Assembly (NCBI GenBank): GCA_032622095.1
Contig: CP136067.1
Coordinates: 200,718,052-200,782,051, forward strand
Direction: 5' to 3'
DNA length: 64,000 bases
From: Siphonodentalium dalli
Lineage: Eukaryota; Mollusca; Scaphopoda; Gadilida; Siphonodentaliidae
In this document: one piece after another, positions 55,840 to 64,000 of the stretch
Layout: the number at the start of each line of letters is the position of its first letter
Numbering within the stretch: position 1 is the stretch's first letter
Position numbers and translations under genes: made by a program
The notes under the pieces: model-generated
Seen by the model: only the letters and a program-made list of their open reading frames with translations
The model's database searches: none
What the model was told of the DNA's origin: nothing

Positions 55840-56316
55840 TTAACCTTTCCATGACTGGAGCTTCCTGATATTTTGCGAAAACCCTGCACCAATGCATTCT
55901 CTTATATATATGTGAGTCTCTCATAGGGAACCTCGCATATATAAGAGAATACATTGGCCCAATAACATTTACCTTGACCTTGTAAGCCAGTGCAATCTCT
56001 TATGCGAGGCTCCCTATGGGAGATTCTCATATATAAGAGAATGCACTGGCACAAGATCTTTAATGCTGCACCAGCGCAGCTCCCGTCATGAAAGATTTAA
56101 AGAGACATGCCCAGTTTAACACCTTCATTGCTGATTGGGCACTCCCAATCAGTTTTAAAAGTAAACATTGGAATGGTCCATTTTTCATTTGTGGGGGATG
56201 TCCGCTATAAGCTGATGATAGGCAGAGAGATTACATCCCTCAAGATGAATAATAGACCATTCCAATCTACACGTTTATAACTGGTGGAAGAGTCCATTTA
56301 GTATAGAAAGGGTTAA
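55840..56316. mobile_element. Family C element followed by family G element
   Basis: 55840-56100: TTAACCTTTCCATGACTGGA to CCGTCATGAAAGATTTAA. 56116-56316: TTAACACCTTCATTGCTGAT to TTTAGTATAGAAAGGGTTAA. Confidence 0.88.
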
Positions 56317-56411
56317 ACTGGAGTGTGCCTTTATAAATTCATTATTTCCTTTCAGTTCCTCCATTCCCCATTTTTTTTACATTTTAAATGCTTTGACCAG
56401 GGCTAGGATTC

Positions 56412-56885
56412 AACGTCACTAATGCCTCTAAACCATCGCTTCAGACGTTCATGAACTTATGTCACTAATGCAATCTATAAACCGTCGCTTCAGTCGATCA
56501 GGAAATAACGTCACTAATGTAATCTATAAACCGTTGCTTCAGTCGATCAGGAACCAACGTCACTAATGTAATCTCTAAACCGTCGCTTCAGTCGTTCAGG
56601 AACCTACTTCACTAATGTAATCTCTAAAGCATCGCTTCAGACGTTCAGGAACGTACGTCACTAATGTAATCTCTAAACTGTCGCTTCAGTCGTTCAGGAA
56701 CCTATGTCACTAATGTAATCTCTAAAGCGTCGCTTCAGGAACCTACGTCACTAATGTAATCTCTAAAGCATCGCTTCAGTCGTTCAGGAACCTATGTCAC
56801 TAATGTAATCTCTAAACCGTCGCTTCAGACATTCAGGAACCTACGTCACTAATGTAATCTCTAAAGCATCGCTTCTGATGTTCGG
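56412..56885 (+). repeat. ~49-bp minisatellite, about ten units
   Basis: Unit GTCACTAATGTAATCTCTAA + ACCGTCGCTTCAGTCGTTCAGGAACCTAC-like sequence; one unit is shortened near 56730. Confidence 0.92.
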
Positions 56886-56957
56886 ACAGCTGTTATCTGG
56901 AACTCATGCAGTGGAGGTGCTTGATATTTGTTGCAGGAGTTATTGTACTTACGATTG

Positions 56958-57533
56958 AAAGGGATTATTTTCATTTTACGAACATCTGTTAAATGGTTGA
57001 GGTGTGTTTGAATGTTCAAAAACAGGGCACAATAGATACCTATTTTCCATGTAAATTTCAGTTATAAATATGAATATTTAACATTAACTGATTTTTGAAT
57101 GTGTATTTTGAAGTTCCACAGCTCTTGTACTAGTTTATCCTGTCAGACAAATGTTTTCAAGAAATTTAAAATCAAAATCGTTTTGGATTGGAGACTTACA
57201 GTAATGCCCTAATTAATCAACTCCTTTAACCACATCAGAATAATGTTACGAATAATTTTACGAACATCTGTTAAATGGTTGAGGTGTGTTTGAATGTTCA
57301 AAAACAGGGCACAATAGATACCTATTTTCCATGTAAATTTCAGTTATAAATATGAATATTTAACATTAACTGATTTTTGAATGTGTATTTTGAAGTTCCA
57401 CAGCTCTTGTTCTAGTTTATCCTGTCAGACAAATGTTTTCAAGAAATTTAAAATCAAAATCGTTTTGGATTGGAGACTTACAGTAATGCCCTAATTAATC
57501 GACTCCTTTAACCACATCAGAATAATGGGTAAC
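56958..57533 (+). repeat. ~290-bp direct duplication that includes a family B left end
   Basis: 56970-57250 is repeated at 57258-57535 (CGAACATCTGTTAAATGGTT ... CCTTTAACCACATCAGAATA). The first copy contains only the left tip of the B element; the second runs into the complete B element at 57478-57696. The duplication therefore took place after the B insertion, with one breakpoint inside it. Confidence 0.9.
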
Positions 57534-57696
57534 TTTTCAGGATTTAGTCAGAAATATGGCTTGTTGCCATTCATCAGAAAGCTCTTGGGGAGAGCTTTCC
57601 GATGAATGGCAACAAGCCATATTTCCGACTAAATCCTAAAAAGTTACCCATAATTCTGCTGTGGTTAAGGAGTCGATTAATTAGAGCATTACTGTA
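57478..57696. mobile_element. Family B foldback element
   Basis: TACAGTAATGCCCTAATTAA to TTAGAGCATTACTGTA; complete arms. Confidence 0.92.
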
Positions 57697-57835
57697 ATTA
57701 GTGTGACTGGTTCCTGGCCCTATTGACAGTAAAAGGAAGAGACAAATGAGAAAGTGATTGGCAGTTTAGTGTTTTCATTTGTCATTCTTGATTTTAAATT
57801 ATTTATAACAATGCAATATCGTCCAATATTGCTGT

Positions 57836-58369
57836 TTAACCCTTTCAGTGCCAGGGGCCGATCTCATCGGCCCTAATTTATGGTCTGTAAAATCGGCCCT
57901 AAAAAAATTGTTTTGGGTATGCTTAAGTATGCTATAGCGAATTTAAAAACAAACTGGATAAAACCTTAGGGGCATAACTCAAAACTATCACCAAGTATTC
58001 ATAGTAATAATTTTGATGCCCATGAAAAAGTAAGATTCCCTGGCACTAAACCTACAAAATATGTCTGTTAAAGAATATAAGAAAAAAATATAAAAATTCT
58101 AAAAAATAATAACAAATTCTAAAAAATTGTTAGGCCAATGCATTCTCTTATATTTGCGAGGCGACCTATGGTCGTCTCGTATATATTAGAGAATGCATTG
58201 GCACAGGGTATATGGGTTGATACAAAAATCGGACTCGTATATATAAGAGAATGCATTGGCACAGGGTATATGGGTTGATACAAAAATCGGACTCGTATAT
58301 ATAAGAGAATGCATTGGCACAGGGTATATGGGTTGATACAAAAATCGGACCTGGCACTGAAAGGGTTAA
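57836..58369. mobile_element. Family D element with cassette and internal triplication
   Basis: TTAACCCTTTCAGTGCCAGG to CTGGCACTGAAAGGGTTAA. The cassette right half plus D arm (AGAGAATGCATTGGCACAGG + GTATATGGGTTGATACAAAAATCGGACTC-like) is repeated three times in tandem at about 58190-58350, ~59 bp each. Confidence 0.9.
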
Positions 58370-58440
58370 AAAATATAATTTGGTCAAATCATACACCATA
58401 AAGGCCAGGTGAATGGCAATTTATACAAGGCCGAATGTTT

Positions 58441-59625
58441 TCAAGTTTATCTTTTATCTTCTCATCTGTCATTCATAGTGAGCTAGCCAAAGTTTATGCA
58501 TAGCGCATTCACTATCTTTTTTGTTTGAGAGATTTATTAGGTGAAGTAAACAACATGGTTTACGTCATAATTTGGTAAAAACAATGGTGGCAACATATGA
58601 TGCCTGGCAATTACATCATTAATTATTTCCATATATTCAAAAGATAACATCAAGCTTTTTGATTGATGCGAGATCCTCATAACCCATCTGGGATGCTGCA
58701 AAAACCAAATATTGAAGATATGTAAGCTCGAAACATGGCTATATTATTTAAAGACACTTGAACACTTTTATCTTCTCAACTGTCATTCATAGTGAGCTAG
58801 CCAAAGTTTATACATAGCGCATTCGCTATCTTTTTTGTTTGAGAGATTTATTAGGTGAAGTAAACAACATGTTGCCACTACTCTCCAGTAATTTATTATT
58901 TAGTTCCCCCCCCCCCCCAGCTCTGTTATACTATATGCTTAAAAAATAGTTTGGAATCTTAATTTAATTCAAATAAGCATTTCACTGATGACATTGTTAT
59001 ACTACCATGTTTGTTTTTGTGCAAGCCTTGATATAGTGTGTCTGTCATTTGCAGAATGAGGTCCCCAGAGGGTGAATTTGGTGATGCTAGCCTGCTATGC
59101 GGGGTAGCATCACTAAACTCACCCTCTGGGGACCTCATTCTGCAAATGACAGACACACTATTTCAAGGCTTGTTTTTGTGTTGAAATAACATATTTTGAT
59201 TCATGCGACAGATTATATTACATCGGCACTTTTAAAGGAACTCAATTAGCATTGAATTGGATGTTTGGGCTCTTTCAGTCGGAGCGGTAAACATTGCAAA
59301 AAATGGTGACCGGCAATGTTTCATGGGCAGGAAACATTGCAAATTGTAAAATCACACATTAACATAGGCTTTTAATATAAGGTATAGTAATAACGAATGA
59401 GCAATGAATAAATTTATTCTAGCTCACTATTAATTTGACTGTTGAGAAGATAAAAGTGTTCAAAAGTTACTTTTGTCACAATTTTTCGAAATTATGAAAT
59501 TTGAACACCAAAATCTCCTTAAAACATTTCTGTTCGATGTCTGTTTTTGCTGATATCTTTGAAGAAAAAAATAGAAAATTTTATTTTGAAATTGCCAGGC
59601 GTGATATGTTGCCACCATTTTTAAG
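58441..59625. mobile_element. Composite inverted-repeat element with a nested family F copy
   Basis: ATGGTGGCAACATATGATGC (58583) pairs with GGCGTGATATGTTGCCACCA (59598). A ~115-bp block (TCATTCATAGTGAGCTAGCC ... GTGAAGTAAACAACATG) occurs directly at 58441-58557 and 58768-58871 and partly inverted near 59410-59466. A short family F element (59030-59170) is nested within. Confidence 0.75.
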
Positions 59626-59635
59626 CAATCGATAA

Positions 59636-59733
59636 CGTAGGTTCCCGGCCCCAGCCCTTGTATAACATAGGTTCCCAGCCCTTGTATAACATAGGTTCCC
59701 AGCCCTTGTATAACATAGGTTCCCAGCCCTTGT
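59636..59733 (+). repeat. 24-bp tandem repeat, four units
   Basis: ATAACATAGGTTCCCAGCCC + TTGT. Confidence 0.92.
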
Positions 59734-59896
59734 ATCTTGCTGCCATAAAACTCATTTTGTCTGTCACTAACAGGATATGTGAACCCTGGATACAGAGTGT
59801 TTTATTTTACCGATGTAAATTTTCCTCATCATCTTCAATAAATTCTGTGATATTGAAAAAAAAATGTTAATATTTGAATGTTTGTCTCAGATATGC

Positions 59897-60345
59897 TGAG
59901 TTTAGTGTGCCTGTCATTTGCAGAATGAGGTCCCCAGAGGGTGAGTTTAGTGACGCTATCCCGCACAGTGGGCTAGCATCACCAAATTCTCCCTCTTGTG
60001 ACCTCATTATGTATGGCTTCATGTGCTATGAGAGACATAGACTCATATTGAAGTTCCCAAATGGTGAATATTGTGATGTACACCCATTGGGAACCTCGAT
60101 TATGCAATGTGTCGTCTGTCAATTTGGGGATATAGAGAAACTAAACTAAAAAAGAAATACAATCTAAGTTTCTATAGAAATTTGATAATAAAGAAACTTT
60201 CCAGATAAGATGAGGCCAAAGCAGAATGAGGTCCCCAGAGGGTGAATTTAGTGATGCTAACCCGCTATGCAGGATAGCGTCACTAAACTCACCCTCTGGG
60301 GGACCTCATTCTGTAAATGACAGGCACTCTATAATCATGCTTGGG
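59897..60345. mobile_element. Family F element, long form
   Basis: CTGAGTTTAGTGTGCCTGTC, left core, GAGAAACTAAACTAAAAAAG middle, right core, TGTAAATGACAGGCACTCTA. Confidence 0.9.
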
Positions 60346-60519
60346 TCACTTAGATATGCTGAGGTATACATGTGTTGTATATAAGTCATTAAATAAACAT
60401 GGTTTTAGAATGATATCTCTGCTTCATCAATCCTCCCATTCCGATACTATGGATCAAGGAACCACTCACCGCTTCACCTATCGTCAAATTTGGATAATGA
60501 ACCCCACACTCACCCATGG

Positions 60520-60924
60520 TTAACCCTTTCATGACGGGAGCTGCTCTGGTGCAGCATTAAAGATCTGTCAAGGTAAATATTATTAGGCCAATGTATTCTC
60601 TTATATATGGAGGCTCCCCATGAGAGACTCACATGTATAAGAGAATGCATTGGCAGAGTTTTTCGCAAAATTTCAGGATGTTCCAGTCATGGAAGGGTTA
60701 ACAGGACCACCTGAAATTTTGTGAAAACCCTGTGCCAATGCATTATCTTATACATGCAATTCTCCCGTAGGGAGCCTCGCATATATAGGAGAATACATTG
60801 GCCTAATATTTACCTTGACCATATAAACCAGTGAATTATCTTATATATATATATATATAAGAGAATGCACTGGCACAGGGTCTTTAATGCTGCATCAGCG
60901 CAGCCCACGTCATGAATGGGTTAA
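60520..60924. mobile_element. Two adjacent family C elements sharing a TTAA
   Basis: 60520-60701: TTAACCCTTTCATGACGGGA to CAGTCATGGAAGGGTTAA (internally shortened). 60698-60924 begins at the same TTAA, runs GGACCACCTGAAATTTTGTG to GTCATGAATGGGTTAA. Confidence 0.85.
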
Positions 60925-61204
60925 TTTGCTATGAGAAATGATATGATGCTGGTGGGCCAAGTAGATGTCAAGAAAAAACAGTCATTATGTAATGAGTCTG
61001 TCCAGCCGCCCGTTAGCGGTTTTAGTTTCTGCCCTTTAACTCTAATTTGGATTATTTGATCTGAACCAAAGTTGTTATGGAATGTTTCCCAGCTAAAAAT
61101 ACAGCACAATTTCAAACATGAGTTCCGTCCAATTATTTTTACATGAGATATGGCCCTTTTTTTACCCGATTTCATTACATTTTGGTTTCCGACAGATAAC
61201 CCCA

Positions 61205-61640
61205 ATTTTGATTATTATACCCCCCCCCCCCTCCTGCAACGAGATTTGGGGGGTATACTGGAATCGGCATGTCTGCTGTCTGTCCGTCCTTGGACACAAT
61301 TTTGTCTTGAGCTTTTATTATCCGTCAACAATTCTTTAAACATCTTCTTCCGAACCATAAGACCGAATGGGTTCATATATGGTGTCAAATAGTTGCGAAA
61401 GCAGGGCCATAACTCTATTCCTCCATAGTAATTCTTAGAATGACTTCTCAAGAACCATTTGGCCGATTTAGCTTATATTTGGTATGGAGGGTCCTTGGGT
61501 TACTGGGGTTCAGATTTGTTCAAATGGGATCACTGGGTCGAATAGGGGCAGAGCCAGGGACACAACTCTTAAAACATAAACAAAACAAAAACCCAAAAAT
61601 ATTGATTTGAAAAGAAAACACTTCTTTTTTTTTTTTTATT
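61205..61640. repeat. Dispersed repeat with poly-C and GGGGGGTATA start
   Basis: ATTATACC(C)n, GAGATTTGGGGGGTATACTG, CTGTCTGTCCGTCCTTGGAC. Similar in style to 7823-8578; ends in a poly-T run at 61625. Confidence 0.7.
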
Positions 61641-61659
61641 CAAATTCAATTTTAGCTTA

Positions 61660-64000
61660 ACTTTGAGCTATTGCCATGGCTTGGTCGTCCGTGTACGTGT
61701 GTGCGTGATTCGTCAACAATACAGGCTACAGGTCGTACCTTTGGTCGGATCATTATGAAATTTGTCATAGCTGTTGACATCAACATTTAGACCTGAATGA
61801 TTCATTTTGGGGTCATTAGGAAAAAAAACATGGCCGCCAGCGGCCATCTTGGATTTCAATCAATTAGCACGGGCTACAGGCCGTATTGTTGGTCTGATCA
61901 TCATGACATTTGTCATGGCTGTTAATATTGACATGTAGATGGGAACGAGTAATTTTGGGGTCATTTGGCCAAAAAAACATGGCCGCCGGCAGCCATCTTT
62001 GATTTTACTCTTTGCATGACTAAATCCTTTGACACGGGCTACAGGTCGGATCATCATAAAATTTGTCATGGATGTTAACAATGACATGTAGATGGGAACA
62101 AGTCATTTTTGGGTCATTCGGGCAAAAAACATGGCCGCCAGCAGCCATCTTGGATTTTACTCTTTGTATGACTAGATCCTTTAGCACGGGCTACAGGTCG
62201 TACCTTTAGTCTGATCATCATAAAATTTGTCATGGATGTTAATAATGACATGTAAATGGGAAATAGTCATTTTGGGGTCATTTCAGACAAAAAACACGGC
62301 CGCCAGTGGCCATCTTTGATTTCAAAATTCAATCCATTAGCACCGGCTACAGGTCGTACTGTTCATATGATCATCATGAAATTTGTCATGGATGTTAATA
62401 TTTACAAGTAGATGGGAACGAGTAATTTTGGGGTCATTTGGCCAAAATCATGGCCGCCAGCAGCCATCTTGGATTTTACTCTGTATGACTAAATCCTTTA
62501 CTGCTCATTTTTTACACTCCTTTTTAATCTCTCTATTCATTGCTCATCACAAAAAATTCTTTACGAAGTTGAGCTACAGTGTCATTGACACTTTCATTTT
62601 TTTATTGAGATTAATTTCTTACTCAATTTAATTTTTAGCTCAACTTTACTTTGTAAAGTTTGAGCTATTGTCATGGCTTTGTCGTCCGTCGTCCGTGTGT
62701 GCACGTGTGCATGTGTGATTCGTCAACAATACAGGCTACAGGTCGTACCTTTGGTTGGATCATTATGAAATTGACATAGCTGTTGACATCAACATTTAGA
62801 CCGGAAAGATTCTTTTTGGGGTCATTCGGAAAAAAAACATGGCCACCAGCGGCCATCTTGGATTTCAATATTCAATCCATTAGCACAGGCTACAGGTCGT
62901 ACTGATCATCATGAAATTTGTCATGGATATTAATATTAACATGTAGATGGGAACGAGTAATTTTGGGGTCTTTCGGCCAAAAAACATGGCCGCCGGCAGC
63001 CATCTTCGATTTTACTCTTTGCATGACTAAATTCTTTGGCATGGACTACAGGTCGTACCTTTGGTCGGACGATCATAAAATTGGTCATGGATGTTAATAA
63101 TGACATGTAGATGGGACCGAGTAATTTTGGGGTCATTCGGACAAAAAACATGGCCGCCAGCGGCCATCTTGGATTTCAAAATTCAATCCATTAGCACGGG
63201 CTACAGGTCGTACCTTTGGTCTGAACATCGTGAAATTTGTCATGGCTCTTAACATTGACATTTAGATGGGAACAAGTAATTATGGGGTCATTCGGCCAAA
63301 AAACATGGCCGCCGGCAGCCATCTTAGATTTACTCTTTGCATGACTAAATTCTTTGGCATGGCCTACAGGTCGTACCTTTGGTCGGATCATCATAAAATT
63401 TGTCATGGTTGTTAACAATTACATGTAGATGGGGAACGAGTCATTTTGGGGGGTCATTCGGCCAAAAAACATGGCCGCCAGCAGCCATCTTGGATTTTAC
63501 TCTTTGTATGACTAAATCCTTTAGCACGCGCTACAGGTCGTACCTTTTGTCTGATCATCATGAAATTTGTCATAGCTGTTGAAATTGGAATGGAGATGGG
63601 AACGAATAATTTTGGGGTCATTCGGCCAAAAATCATGGCCGCTGGCAGCCATCTTGGATTTTACCCTTTGCATGACTAAATATTTTAGCACGGGCTACAG
63701 GTCGTAGCTTTAGTCTGATCATCATGAAATTTATCATGGATGTTAACAACGAGTCATTTTGGGGTCGATTGTCCAAAAAACATGCCCGCCAGTTGCCATC
63801 TTGGATTTTACTCTTTGTATGACTAAATCCTTTAGCACGGGCTACAGGTCGTAGCTTTAGTCTGATCATCATGACATTTGTCATGGCTGTTTAAATTGAA
63901 ATGTAGATGGGAACGAGTCATTTTGGGGTCATTCGGACAAAAAACATGGCTGCCAGCGGCCATCTTGGATTTCAAAATTAAATCAATTAGCACGGGTTAC
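61660..64000 (+). repeat. ~160-bp tandem repeat, about 14 units, running off the window
   Basis: Units contain GGGCTACAGGTCGTACCTTT, GATCATCATGAAATTTGTCA, TTTTGGGGTCATTCGGCCAA and ACATGGCCGCCAGCAGCCAT. GGCTACAGG-type sites recur near 61733, 61872, 62037, 62189, 62346, 62735, 62889, 63044, 63199, 63361, 63529, 63686, 63840 and 63990. A second leader (GAGCTATTGTCATGGCTTTG, CGTCCGTCGTCCGTGTGT) near 62660 repeats that at 61665, so the array is made of two blocks. The open frames on the - strand simply follow the period. Confidence 0.9.

Noticed and set aside
61860-63884. Several - strand frames sharing MMIRP and GFSHAKSKI
   Set aside because: They follow the ~160-bp tandem repeat; no start, splice or domain support.

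Overview
The window is animal genomic DNA with one recognisable gene: an NDR-family AGC serine/threonine kinase (STK38/STK38L in vertebrates, tricornered in flies). It lies on the + strand in eleven exons from 17335 to 49274. All junctions follow GT-AG, the phases join without a frameshift, and the joined exons give 411 residues ending at TAA 49272-49274. The visible protein starts inside the N-terminal regulatory region, so roughly the first 60 residues of a typical 465-residue NDR kinase are missing. I could not find their exon(s) in 1-17334. No tRNA, rRNA, CRISPR array, intact transposase or reverse transcriptase was seen. Large repeat-filled introns, dense foldback elements and long tandem repeats with a 'lack-of-coding' look suggest a marine invertebrate, most likely a mollusc such as a bivalve. 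That is inference from repeat style and the fly-like insert in the kinase activation segment; the species is not identified.

Layout: 1-17334 is repeats only (satellite cluster 1.2-2.7 kb, 67-bp array 3.4-4.0 kb, 37-bp TATA-like array 11.5-12.1 kb, 22-bp array 13.6-13.9 kb, and many foldback elements). 17335-49274 is the kinase gene, whose introns hold most of the mobile-element copies. 49275-64000 is downstream DNA with more foldback elements, minisatellites, and a tandem repeat of about 160 bp that runs off the right edge.

I gave the short non-autonomous elements working family names. A, C, D and G are TTAA-flanked with CCC termini (piggyBac-like). B is a near-perfect palindrome of about 200 bp flanked by TA. 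F is a palindromic element with GAATGAGGTCCCC cores. Three longer elements (38881-39469, 41110-42042, 44415-48022) have 8-bp target duplications like hAT elements. Families A, C, some D and one other share the same internal hairpin cassette (CCCTGTGCCAATGCATTC ends).

The most interesting signal is in the kinase gene itself. Exon-intron junctions have been tandemly duplicated again and again: the donor of exon A (five copies, 62-bp period), the acceptor of exon E (four copies, 61-62 bp), the acceptor of exon H (four copies, all in frame and stop-free), the donor of exon H (about seven copies, about 119 bp), and a decayed partial copy of exon G. The exon H acceptor array predicts isoforms carrying 13, 26 or 37 extra residues in the kinase C-lobe. 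Several TTAA elements sit 6 to 40 nt from splice sites, including one directly behind the GTGAGT donor of exon I.
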